A DNA stretch of 57,358 nt, from the NCBI GenBank assembly GCA_021771575.1, contig JAETOX010000007.1, forward strand, positions 1-57,358. Direction: 5' to 3'. This DNA is from Bacteroides sp. (lineage in GTDB: Bacteria > Bacteroidota > Bacteroidia > Bacteroidales > Marinifilaceae). Shown piece after piece: positions 24,229-32,595 of the stretch. The notes beneath the pieces are model-generated. The model ran no database searches, had not been told where the DNA came from, and was given only the letters and a program-made list of their open reading frames with translations. Position 1 is the first letter of the stretch. Each line of letters begins with the position of its first letter. Position numbers and translations under genes: made by a program.

Positions 24229-25401
24229 TTATCTTTTCTTAACCACAATTGTATTGCCTTTTTTCTCTATTTGAACTTCTTTCGTTTTGCACAGGATATC
24301 CAATATGACATCGATATTATTGTATTTTTTCAGTCGGGCAGTCATACATAAATTGGCAGCCGCCTGATTTTGAAAGAAATACTCACAATTATACCAAAGG
24401 GATAATTCTTCCATAATTTGTTCCAGAGGAGTATCTTCAAAAATAAAATAACCATCTTTCCAGGCAGTATAGTAGATGGTTTCTACTTCCCGGATGCGGG
24501 TATACCCCTTATCAGTAACAGATTGTTGCCCCGGCTTCAATACGGCTTGCCGACCGGTGTAATCGGTGATTTCCACACTCCCTTTTATCAGAGTCGTTAA
24601 AGTAGGTTTATCGATGTAATTCCGCACACAAAATTCTGTCCCCAATACCCTGACATCCACATTATCGGTGTGTACGATAAAAGGCCGGGTATCATCGTGG
24701 GTTACCTCGAAATAAGCTTCGCCAACCAACTCGACATAACGACGGGTAGAATTGAAATGAGCAGGAAATTTCAATTTAGAAGCAGCATTCATCCATACTC
24801 TCGTACCATCTGCCAAGGTGAGATTGTACTCGGCCCCACGTGGCACTTCCATCACATGGAAAACTTCTTTTCCAATGCTGTCGGCAAGGGGTTGTTCGAT
24901 TTCCACACGCCCCTGATCGAAAATAATTTGTTGATGAGTTTCCTTCGTTGTAATAGTATCACAATGATGTTCGTCCAAAACAATTTTTTCGCCGGAAGAA
25001 AGTAAAAGATAAGCCATTTGCCTTCCTACCGTTATTTCTCCACCGGCAGTGATTTCCGGTTTGTCTCCTAAACGTTGAAACATCAGCAGAACAGAAAAAA
25101 CGACAGCAATGACTGCTGCAACGGAACCCACTAGCCGGAACCGCCGTTTATACCGTATTTGTTTTTCTTGCTGCTGTTTACGCATTTTTATGCGAAAGAA
25201 TATAGTATCCAACTCCTGATTGGAATGCTGTTCTTTTTGTTTTTCAAACAGAGTTTCGTCCATAAAAGATACAAAGAGTGCCCTGTTTTCCTCCGCTTCG
25301 TCCAGCCATCGGTCCAAAACAACCAGATCTTCTTCCGAAACTTCACCTTGTATGAAAGCCACAATCAAATTCGCTATGTGAAAACTTTTCTCCATGCTCA
25401 T
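24229..25401 (-). CDS. FecR-family anti-sigma factor
   Basis: Inner-membrane regulator that holds an ECF sigma factor until its SusC partner signals substrate. From ATG 25401 (MSMEKSFHI; a longer frame from 25497 adds an unlikely hydrophobic leader) the cytosolic helical domain runs to about 85 and includes LDRWLDEAEENRALF. A transmembrane segment VGSVAAVIAVVFSVLLMF follows, then the FecR domain (VPRGAEYNLTLADGTRVWMNA and VELVGEAYFEVTHDDTRPFIV) and a C-terminal DUF4974-like secretin-fold domain with ILCKTKEVQIEKK. It precedes the STN-containing susC. The usual adjacent sigma gene is absent: the neighbour upstream is divergent uvrD. Confidence 0.93.
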   Translation of the reverse strand: MSMEKSFHIANLIVAFIQGEVSEEDLVVLDRWLDEAEENRALFVSFMDETLFEKQKEQHSNQELDTIFFRIKMRKQQQEKQIRYKRRFRLVGSVAAVIAVVFSVLLMFQRLGDKPEITAGGEITVGRQMAYLLLSSGEKIVLDEHHCDTITTKETHQQIIFDQGRVEIEQPLADSIGKEVFHVMEVPRGAEYNLTLADGTRVWMNAASKLKFPAHFNSTRRYVELVGEAYFEVTHDDTRPFIVHTDNVDVRVLGTEFCVRNYIDKPTLTTLIKGSVEITDYTGRQAVLKPGQQSVTDKGYTRIREVETIYYTAWKDGYFIFEDTPLEQIMEELSLWYNCEYFFQNQAAANLCMTARLKKYNNIDVILDILCKTKEVQIEKKGNTIVVKKR

Positions 25402-25682
25402 GTTCGTTTGCACTATAAACACACAATTAATACAAAGGGGGCAAATGAAAATGAATTTTTTTAAAGAAAAATTAAAACCCAAAGGCAATTCACTCATTTT
25501 AAATAAGTTAATCTATATGAAAATATCATTCAATCCGAAGATCTTCCTGGCATGGCAACAAAAGTGCACCCTTTTTAAGCCCTGTACCGGATCAGGAAGA
25601 CAGACAAACAAACGCTTAGGAAAAAGCAAATTTTCATATACACAGCTATATTGCTACAAAAATGAACAATCCTTCAGGTAAA
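25402..25682. other. Intergenic region between fecR and uvrD, no gene seen
   Basis: The gap from the fecR start to uvrD is 360 bases. It must hold the fecR promoter, but I see no clear minus-strand TAnnTTTG box, which would fit control by an alternative sigma factor. TCTTCCTG near 25542 and CAGGAAGA near 25586 could pair across a long loop. The short plus-strand frames here have no coding character. Confidence 0.4.
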
Positions 25683-25713
25683 TTGCGAGGCAAGAGATTA
25701 ATTTTTAATTTTG
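25683..25713 (+). promoter_or_regulatory. Promoter of uvrD
   Basis: TTG (25683-25685), a 20-base spacer and TAATTTTG (25706-25713) match the Bacteroidales -33/-7 promoter pattern, giving a leader of about 40 bases before the GTG start. Confidence 0.65.
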
Positions 25714-25761
25714 CAGCAGGAAATTGTCTATGATAGAGTGTTAATTTAAAATCGTTACAGG

Positions 25762-28029
25762 GTGAATTTTCTGAATGAACTCAATGAGAACCAACAGAAA
25801 GCGGTATTGAACACCGAAGGTCCTTCTCTGGTGATTGCCGGTGCAGGCTCCGGAAAAACCCGGGTATTGACCTACCGGATCGCCCAGTTACTCAGTCAGG
25901 GTGTACCGGCTTATAAAATCCTGGCATTGACTTTTACGAACAAAGCCGCCCGCGAAATGCAGAAACGGATTGCCGAACTCGTGGGTACAGAGATTGCCGC
26001 CAATCTCTGGATGGGCACTTTTCACTCTATTTTTTCCAAGATCCTCCGGTTTGAGGCAGAAAAGCTGGGGTATACTTCCAATTACACAATTTACGATACC
26101 CAAGATTCTAAAAATCTGGTCAAATCCATCATCAAAGAGATGAAACTGGACGACAAAGTATACAAGCCTAGTGCTGTACTCAGTCGTATTTCGATGGCCA
26201 AAAATAATCTGATCGTAGCACAAAGCTACGCACAGTCGGCCCGTATTCTCTCTGAAGATACCGCTTGTAAACGTCCTCTTCTGGGCGAAATTTACAAGCA
26301 ATACCAGCAACGCTGTAAACAAAGCGATACGATGGATTTCGACGATCTGTTGCTACAAACCAATATCCTGTTCCGGGATCATCCGGAAGTATTGGCTAAA
26401 TATCAGGAAAAATTCCAGTATATTCTGGTAGACGAGTATCAGGATACCAATTATGCACAATATCTGATCGTCAAGAAGCTGTCGCAGCAACACCGGAATC
26501 TCTGTGTCGTAGGCGACGATGCACAAAGTATCTATTCGTTCCGGGGTGCCCGGATCGAAAATATCCTTAATTTCAAGAACGATTATCCCGATTATAAATT
26601 GTTCAAACTCGAGCAAAATTACCGTTCGACGACGACTATTGTAGACGCAGCCAACTGCGTGATCCGGAAAAACAAGGAACAGATCCCGAAAAAAACATTT
26701 TCTGAAAACGAAGAAGGAGAAAAAATCAAAGTTTTGCGGGCACTTTCGGATAAAGAAGAAGGTTTCCAGGTGACTAACGAGATTTTTAAACTGGCAAACT
26801 ACGAACAGCAGGAATACAGTGATTTCGCTATTTTATACCGAACCAATGCGCAATCCCGTATTTTAGAGGAAGCCTTACGAAAGCGGAATATTCCTTACAA
26901 GATCTATGGCGGACAATCGTTTTACCAACGCAAGGAAATCAAAGATTTGCTGGCTTATTTTCGTCTGGCAGTCAATCAAAACGACGAAGAAGCTTTCAAA
27001 CGGATCATCAATTATCCGCGACGGGGAATCGGAGATTCGACTGTGGAAAAAATCCGGGAAATCGCAGATAAATATCACGTCAGCTTATGGACCGTATTGT
27101 GTAATCTCAACAAGGTTGCCGATGCTTTCAATAGTGGTACGATGAGTAAACTGCAGAAATTCGGGAGTATGATCGAACGTTTCCGTCAATTGATCCCGGA
27201 AGAAAATGCCTACGATACAGCGGTCATTATAGCCCGTTCTTCGGGAATCATCGACGATTTGTCCAACGATGAAACTCCGGAAGGAGTATCCCGGAAAGAG
27301 AATATACAGGAACTCCTGAACGGAATCAAAGATTTCAGTGAAACAGCTTACAAGGAAGGCAAAGACGATAAACTCCCGGCTTTCCTGGAAGGAGTCGCTT
27401 TGCTAACCGATCAGGACGGAGAGAAAGAAGGAGATCAAAACAAGGTGACGCTGATGACAATCCATTCTTCCAAAGGTCTGGAATTTGCCAATGTTTTCAT
27501 CACCGGTTTGGAAGAAGAGCTTTTTCCGGCCCAACAGAGTGTCACCAACCCAGCCTCATTGGAAGAAGAACGCCGTCTTTTCTATGTCGCCCTCACCCGA
27601 GCCGAAAAACGGGCCTATATGTCTTTCGCTACTTCCCGGTATAAAAACGGACAAATCGTTACCTCCCGGCCTTCCCGGTTTATCGGTGAAATTGATCAGG
27701 AATTTTTGGAAGGTTACCTGGCTATGCGGGAAGAATCTTCCGGATTCAAACTTCGTACCCCGATCATGAATCGTGTCCGGAAACCGGAGATCAATTTACA
27801 TGCTTCAGGTCATACGGATATCCCGGAAATAGACCGCTCTAAACTCCAACCCATTGATGCGAACCAGGTGATTCCCGGAATGATTATTTATCATCCCACC
27901 TTCGGAGCTGGAAAAGTGATCAATATCGAAGGATTAGGGGTACAAAAAAAGGCTAAAGTGGTATTTGCAGCAGGCGAAGCCCGGACACTTTTGTTAAAGT
28001 TTGCAAAATTATTTGTACAACAAAGCTAA
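25762..28029 (+). CDS. pcrA: UvrD/PcrA-type superfamily 1 DNA helicase
   Basis: 3'-5' DNA helicase of repair and replication-fork clearance, 755 residues, usual length. SF1 motifs in order: Q-motif LNENQQKAV, Walker A AGAGSGKTRVLTYR, Ia LTFTNKAAREMQKR, II VDEYQDTN, III GDDAQSIYSFRGA, IV LEQNYRST, V TIHSSKGLEFANVF, VI VALTRAEKRAYM. The C-terminus ends in a tudor-like segment, IYHPTFGAGKVINIEG, as in PcrA. The start is GTG 25762: the in-frame stop at 25747 leaves no upstream alternative. Confidence 0.97.
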   Translation: MNFLNELNENQQKAVLNTEGPSLVIAGAGSGKTRVLTYRIAQLLSQGVPAYKILALTFTNKAAREMQKRIAELVGTEIAANLWMGTFHSIFSKILRFEAEKLGYTSNYTIYDTQDSKNLVKSIIKEMKLDDKVYKPSAVLSRISMAKNNLIVAQSYAQSARILSEDTACKRPLLGEIYKQYQQRCKQSDTMDFDDLLLQTNILFRDHPEVLAKYQEKFQYILVDEYQDTNYAQYLIVKKLSQQHRNLCVVGDDAQSIYSFRGARIENILNFKNDYPDYKLFKLEQNYRSTTTIVDAANCVIRKNKEQIPKKTFSENEEGEKIKVLRALSDKEEGFQVTNEIFKLANYEQQEYSDFAILYRTNAQSRILEEALRKRNIPYKIYGGQSFYQRKEIKDLLAYFRLAVNQNDEEAFKRIINYPRRGIGDSTVEKIREIADKYHVSLWTVLCNLNKVADAFNSGTMSKLQKFGSMIERFRQLIPEENAYDTAVIIARSSGIIDDLSNDETPEGVSRKENIQELLNGIKDFSETAYKEGKDDKLPAFLEGVALLTDQDGEKEGDQNKVTLMTIHSSKGLEFANVFITGLEEELFPAQQSVTNPASLEEERRLFYVALTRAEKRAYMSFATSRYKNGQIVTSRPSRFIGEIDQEFLEGYLAMREESSGFKLRTPIMNRVRKPEINLHASGHTDIPEIDRSKLQPIDANQVIPGMIIYHPTFGAGKVINIEGLGVQKKAKVVFAAGEARTLLLKFAKLFVQQS

Positions 28030-28057
28030 AAAACATCACAATATCAGTAAAATAACC

Positions 28058-28065
28058 TATATTTG
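28058..28065 (+). promoter_or_regulatory. -7 promoter box upstream of the DUF4290 gene
   Basis: TATATTTG matches TAnnTTTG 63 bases before the start codon. No good -33 TTG is seen at the right distance. Confidence 0.45.
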
Positions 28066-28128
28066 CGTCATCAATCTTAACGGGCTTCTTTCGGATAGCT
28101 TACCTTTTTTTAATTACGAAATATATTT

Positions 28129-28785
28129 ATGGAATATAATACCCAAAAGAAAAAATTATTACTTCCCGAATACGGTCGGAACATCCAAAAAATGGTCGAT
28201 TACTTATTGACTATTCCTGACCGGGAAGAAAGAACAAGAGCTGCCAAAACGGTAATCGATGTCATGGGCAATCTCTATCCTCATTTGCGGGATGTTCCGG
28301 ATTTCCGGCATAAACTATGGGACCACCTGGCCATCATGTCCGAATTTCAACTGGATATTGATACTCCTTATCCCTTACCTTCGATAGAGAAGCTTCAAGA
28401 AAAACCGGCAAGGCTGCCTTACAGCACCAATCACATCAAATACAAGCATTACGGAAAACTGGCCGAAAAGCTGATTGATAAGATAAAAGAGCTGGAAGAC
28501 CCTGAACAAAAAAGAGCACTGATTGTATTGACAGCCAACCACATGAAAAAATCTTTCTTAACCTGGAATAAGGATAGTGTGGAAGACGAACAGATTTACA
28601 ACGATATCAACACTTTAGGCGGTAGTACCATCATTTTACCCGAAGGGATTACACTTTCCAATCCCAAAGATCTTTTGCAAAAAAAGAGCAAACCCAGTTC
28701 CAATAAGCCGATTAATAAAAACTACCAGAAAAACAATAACAAGGGCAATAACAATAACCGGCCGTTCTATAAAAAACAAAGCTAA
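28129..28785 (+). CDS. DUF4290-family protein
   Basis: Cytoplasmic protein of a family restricted to Bacteroidetes with no assigned function; I recognise it by NTQKKKLLLPEYGRNIQKMV at the N-terminus and DIDTPYPLPS in the middle. Residues 1-185 are helical and ordered. The last 30 residues are a low-complexity tail rich in Asn and Lys (KNYQKNNNKGNNNNRPFYKK), of the kind that can contact RNA. folK starts 8 bases after the stop, so they are probably cotranscribed. Confidence 0.87.
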   Translation: MEYNTQKKKLLLPEYGRNIQKMVDYLLTIPDREERTRAAKTVIDVMGNLYPHLRDVPDFRHKLWDHLAIMSEFQLDIDTPYPLPSIEKLQEKPARLPYSTNHIKYKHYGKLAEKLIDKIKELEDPEQKRALIVLTANHMKKSFLTWNKDSVEDEQIYNDINTLGGSTIILPEGITLSNPKDLLQKKSKPSSNKPINKNYQKNNNKGNNNNRPFYKKQS

Positions 28786-28793
28786 TCCGTTTC

Positions 28794-29282
28794 ATGCAGG
28801 TCACCACGATTTTGGGAAGTAATTCCGGCCAAAAACAGGAAATCATGGCACATGCCATCCGTTTACTGGAGTGTGCAGGGCGGGTGATTGCCCGTTCATC
28901 GTTATACGAAACAGCTCCCTGGGGATTTGAGTGTAAGGAAAATTTCCTGAATCAAGTAGTAGTTTTTGAAACGGCTCTTTCGCCGAAAGATTTTTTAATT
29001 CATTGTCTGCAAACAGAAAAACAATTGGGACGGGTACGAATATCCAAAGGGGAGCGCTATAGCTCCCGTCCCATAGATATCGATATTTTGTTCTGTGAAT
29101 CGCTGCATCTCGATACGCCGGAATTGACAGTACCACACCCTCGTTTAGCAGAACGAAATTTTGTACTCATCCCTCTCCGGGAGGTTATGCCCGACTTTAT
29201 TCATCCGGTCTTACACCAAACCATCACCGAACTCTGCGATAGTTGTCCGGACACCCTGGCGGTAAAAAAACTGCAACTTTAA
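28794..29282 (+). CDS. folK: 2-amino-4-hydroxy-6-hydroxymethyldihydropteridine diphosphokinase (HPPK)
   Basis: Folate pathway enzyme that transfers pyrophosphate from ATP to 6-hydroxymethyl-dihydropterin. The 162-residue product shows the family blocks LGSNSGQKQEIM, SSLYETAPWGFECKENFLNQ, LGRVRISKGERYSSRPIDID (ATP and pterin binding, with the Arg/Asp signature) and PHPRLAERNFVLIPL. The length is typical of monofunctional FolK. Its stop codon overlaps the stop of convergent murA by four bases (TTAA), with no terminator between them. Confidence 0.96.
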   Translation: MQVTTILGSNSGQKQEIMAHAIRLLECAGRVIARSSLYETAPWGFECKENFLNQVVVFETALSPKDFLIHCLQTEKQLGRVRISKGERYSSRPIDIDILFCESLHLDTPELTVPHPRLAERNFVLIPLREVMPDFIHPVLHQTITELCDSCPDTLAVKKLQL

Positions 29283-30586
29283 CCGATCCGCTCGATCTCC
29301 GCCCCGATCGCATTGAGTTTTTCATCTATACATTCATATCCTCTGTCGATCTGGTCGATATTGTGTATTGTGCTGACTCCCTGTGCGGACAATGCAGCAA
29401 TCAACAAAGCGATCCCGGCTCGTATATCCGGCGAAGTCATTTTCGTTGCCCGTAACTGGGATTCATGATTCTGACCGATCACAGTAGCCCGGTGAGGATC
29501 GCATAAAATGATCTTAGCTCCCATATCGATTAGTTTATCGACAAAGAACAAACGGCTTTCAAACATTTTCTGATGGATCAGCACACTTCCTTTGGCTTGT
29601 GTCGCCACGACGAGAAATACACTCAGCAAGTCCGGCGTAAGTCCCGGCCAGGGAGCATCAGCAATGGTGAGAATAGAACCATCGATAAAATCCTCGATCA
29701 TATAATGTTCCTGTCGCGGAATGTAAAGATCGTCCCCTTTCTCTTCGACCCGGATTCCCAACCGACGGAAAGCATCGGGAATGATTCCCAACTGAGCAAT
29801 ATTCACATCCCGGATGGTGATTTCGGAACGGGTCATAGCCGCCAATCCAATATAACTGCCCACCTCGATCATGTCCGGCAGACAACGATGATGGCAACCG
29901 CCCAGTTCTTTTACCCCTTCGATTGTCAGTAAATTAGAAGCAATACCGGAAATATGAGCCCCCATCCGATTAAGCATCAGACACAACTGCTGAATATAAG
30001 GCTCACAAGCCGCATTGTAAATCGTCGTTACTCCTTCAGCCAACACTGCTGCCATGATAATATTGGCGGTACCGGTCACCGAAGCTTCGTCCAGCAACAT
30101 ATAACATCCCTTCAATTTTTCGGCCGATGCCCGAAAGCATCCTTCAGTGCTATTATAATCGAAAGTCGCCCCTAATTTCTCAAATCCCAGGAAATGGGTA
30201 TCCAACCGCCGTCGGCCGATTTTATCCCCCCCTGGCTTGGGAATGATCCCACAACCGTATACAGCCAACAAAGGTCCCAAAATCATGATAGATCCCCGCA
30301 AACTTACTGCTTTCGCATAAAAATCCTCGGTTTCGAAATAACCGAAATCCAGATCGGAGGCTTTAAAAACATATTCCCCATGAGCGGGATGCGTCACTTT
30401 CACCCCCATTCCCTCTAACAATTCGATCAGTTTCAGCACATCCAATATTTCCGGAACATTGGTAATGGTCACTTCTTCTTTGGTCAGCAAACAGGCACAA
30501 ATCACCTGCAAAGCTTCGTTCTTAGCTCCTTGAGGCGAAAGCTCTCCCTTCAAGCGTTTCCCCCCGGTAATCGAAAATTTACTCAT
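29279..30586 (-). CDS. murA: UDP-N-acetylglucosamine 1-carboxyvinyltransferase, Asp-loop variant
   Basis: First committed enzyme of peptidoglycan synthesis, adding enolpyruvate from PEP to UDP-GlcNAc. The 435 residues fit the EPSP/MurA fold: GELSPQGAKNEAL at the N-terminus, loop PGGDKIGRRRLDTH and a C-terminal DIRAGIALLIAALSAQG. The loop that in E. coli reads PGGC carries Asp121 in place of the Cys alkylated by fosfomycin, with the downstream Arg kept. Asp at this place is known in other MurA enzymes and leaves them active but fosfomycin-insensitive. Confidence 0.95.
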   Translation of the reverse strand: MSKFSITGGKRLKGELSPQGAKNEALQVICACLLTKEEVTITNVPEILDVLKLIELLEGMGVKVTHPAHGEYVFKASDLDFGYFETEDFYAKAVSLRGSIMILGPLLAVYGCGIIPKPGGDKIGRRRLDTHFLGFEKLGATFDYNSTEGCFRASAEKLKGCYMLLDEASVTGTANIIMAAVLAEGVTTIYNAACEPYIQQLCLMLNRMGAHISGIASNLLTIEGVKELGGCHHRCLPDMIEVGSYIGLAAMTRSEITIRDVNIAQLGIIPDAFRRLGIRVEEKGDDLYIPRQEHYMIEDFIDGSILTIADAPWPGLTPDLLSVFLVVATQAKGSVLIHQKMFESRLFFVDKLIDMGAKIILCDPHRATVIGQNHESQLRATKMTSPDIRAGIALLIAALSAQGVSTIHNIDQIDRGYECIDEKLNAIGAEIERIG

Positions 30587-30643
30587 TTATACTAGGTTTT
30601 GAGTCAAAAAGTCGCAATATCACGGACTTTCAGCTATACCTGC

Positions 30644-30651
30644 CAAAGGTA
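30644..30651 (-). promoter_or_regulatory. -7 promoter box of murA
   Basis: On the minus strand TACCTTTG matches TAnnTTTG, 57 bases upstream of the murA ATG. The -33 region is not obvious. Confidence 0.45.
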
Positions 30652-30690
30652 TCAAAAAACACTACAAAATAAAAATAACTTTTATTTATA

Positions 30691-30721
30691 TTGTCTCGAA
30701 TAAATTATATGGCTACATTTG
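30691..30721 (+). promoter_or_regulatory. Promoter of the sppA-lpxK-PNP operon
   Basis: TTG (30691-30693), a 20-base spacer and TACATTTG (30714-30721) match the Bacteroidales consensus, 36 bases before the sppA ATG. Confidence 0.65.
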
Positions 30722-30757
30722 TGGATATTGTTGCATGTATAAAAATTCATATGCCGA

Positions 30758-32557
30758 ATGAAAAGTTTTTTTAAATACACTTTAGCTACGATCGTTGGAA
30801 TCCTGATCGTTCATATACTGATGATATTTTTCTTTTTTGCCTTTATCAGTACTTTGGCAGCCTTCTCGGTTAAGACCACTGATGTAAAAAACAACAGTGT
30901 ATTGACCATCAAACTAGAGGATGAAATTATCGACCGGGCTTCAGAAAATCCATTCGACAACATCGACCTATTATCCATGAGTCCGAAAAAAAACCTGGGG
31001 TTGAATAAAATCCTCGAAAGCATAAAAAATGCCACAACCGATAGCCGCATCAGCGGGATTTATTTGAACTTAACCGATATCCAGGGTAATTTCGGGGCAC
31101 TGGCTTTTACGGAAGAAATCCGGGAAGCACTCAAGAAATTCAAAACAAGCGGCAAATTCATCTACAGTTATTCGAATCTAGGTTATTCACAAAAAAGCTA
31201 TTACCTGGCAACCGTCTCCGATAAGATTTTTGTCAATCCGGAAACCCCTCTGCTTTTGACTGGTATGAGCAGTAGCATTTCGTTCTATAAAGAAACACTG
31301 GAAAAACTGGGAATACAACCGGAAGTGGTTAAAGTCGGTAAATTCAAATCGGCGGTAGAACCTTTCATTGCCAACGAAATGAGCGAGGCCAACCGGGAAC
31401 AGGTAAAGAAATACCTCGACTCTTCGTGGGAAACTCTTGTACAAGGGATCGCAACAAGCCGGAATATACCAGTTGATTCAATTGAAAAAATTACCGACCG
31501 ATTCAATTTTTACACTCCCGAACAATTCAAAAATTATGGTTTTTTCGACGGAGTAGTATATGAGGATCAGATGCTTGTCCTGTTAAAAGAGAAATGTGGT
31601 ATCGGTGCTCAGGAGAAATTAAACCTGATCGCCCTCACGGATTATCAAAATGCTTCGGTAGCGGACAAAACGATAGAAATCAATAAAGATAAAATTGCCG
31701 TTATTTATGCTGAGGGAGAAATCGGGATGCAACAAACCCCGAAAACCATCGGTCCCGAATTAGCTCAAACGATCCGTAAAGTACGGGAAGATAAAAATAT
31801 AAAAGCGATTGTTCTTCGGGTAAACTCACCGGGAGGCAGTGCTCTGACTTCCGACATTATCTGGCGAGAAGTGGACTTGGCAAGACAGGCAAAACCAGTC
31901 ATCGTTTCTATGGGAAACGTCGCTGCTTCAGGAGGATATTATATCTCTTGCGCCGCTGATACGATCCTGGCCGAACCGACGACTCTCACAGGCTCCATCG
32001 GTATTTTCGGATTATTCTTCAGTGGAGAAAAACTGCTACAGGATAAAATCGGTATTCATACCGACGTTGTAAAAACCAACGAGCACAGCGATTTCGGCGG
32101 TAGTTACCCCTTACCTATTCCGATCAGTTCACGTCCATTGACCCCATACGAGAAAAATGTATTACAAAACTATGTAAACCAAGGATATGAAACTTTCCTC
32201 AGCCGGGTAATGGCTGGACGGGATATGGGACGGGAGGAACTGGACGCTATTGCCCAGGGAAGGGTATGGACCGGTGCTGATGCCTTGAAAATCGGATTGG
32301 TCGATATGTTAGGCGGTTTGGAAGAAGCCATTCATATCGCTGCAGCAAAAGCAGGTGTCGAAAAATACAATATCCAGGAATTCCCGGTAGCCAAAAATCC
32401 CTGGGAGGAACTATTTTCCGGATTTGCTGGTAACATAAAAGCGCAGCTGATGAAAGAAGAATTGGGCGCATTTTACAGCACCTGGGAACAACTCCGGAAT
32501 ATCCTGCCTCAGCAAGGTCTGATGGCACGTATTCCTTACGATATCGCTCCTAATTAA
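30758..32557 (+). CDS. sppA: Signal peptide peptidase SppA, 67K type
   Basis: Membrane-anchored serine protease that clears cleaved signal peptides. One N-terminal membrane segment (ATIVGILIVHILMIFFFFAF) is followed by two tandem S49 domains, so the 599 residues are the double-length type. The catalytic Lys is expected in VVKVGKFKSAVEPF of the first domain and the Ser in MGNVAASGGYYISCAAD of the second; the glycine-rich RVNSPGGSALTSD precedes it. It heads an apparent operon with lpxK (38-base gap) and a purine nucleoside phosphorylase. Confidence 0.95.
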   Translation: MKSFFKYTLATIVGILIVHILMIFFFFAFISTLAAFSVKTTDVKNNSVLTIKLEDEIIDRASENPFDNIDLLSMSPKKNLGLNKILESIKNATTDSRISGIYLNLTDIQGNFGALAFTEEIREALKKFKTSGKFIYSYSNLGYSQKSYYLATVSDKIFVNPETPLLLTGMSSSISFYKETLEKLGIQPEVVKVGKFKSAVEPFIANEMSEANREQVKKYLDSSWETLVQGIATSRNIPVDSIEKITDRFNFYTPEQFKNYGFFDGVVYEDQMLVLLKEKCGIGAQEKLNLIALTDYQNASVADKTIEINKDKIAVIYAEGEIGMQQTPKTIGPELAQTIRKVREDKNIKAIVLRVNSPGGSALTSDIIWREVDLARQAKPVIVSMGNVAASGGYYISCAADTILAEPTTLTGSIGIFGLFFSGEKLLQDKIGIHTDVVKTNEHSDFGGSYPLPIPISSRPLTPYEKNVLQNYVNQGYETFLSRVMAGRDMGREELDAIAQGRVWTGADALKIGLVDMLGGLEEAIHIAAAKAGVEKYNIQEFPVAKNPWEELFSGFAGNIKAQLMKEELGAFYSTWEQLRNILPQQGLMARIPYDIAPN

Positions 32558-32595
32558 GGCATAGGAGCTCATTATAATGAGCAAATACTACGGCA

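Noticed and set aside
25394-25681. 95-codon plus-strand frame between fecR and uvrD
   Set aside because: It begins inside the fecR N-terminus, has no coding-like pattern and ends just before the uvrD promoter.
28680-28785. Asn/Lys-rich stretch as a possible tandem repeat or frameshift
   Set aside because: The low-complexity tail stays in frame to the stop and is a usual feature of such C-termini; the repeat units are not regular.
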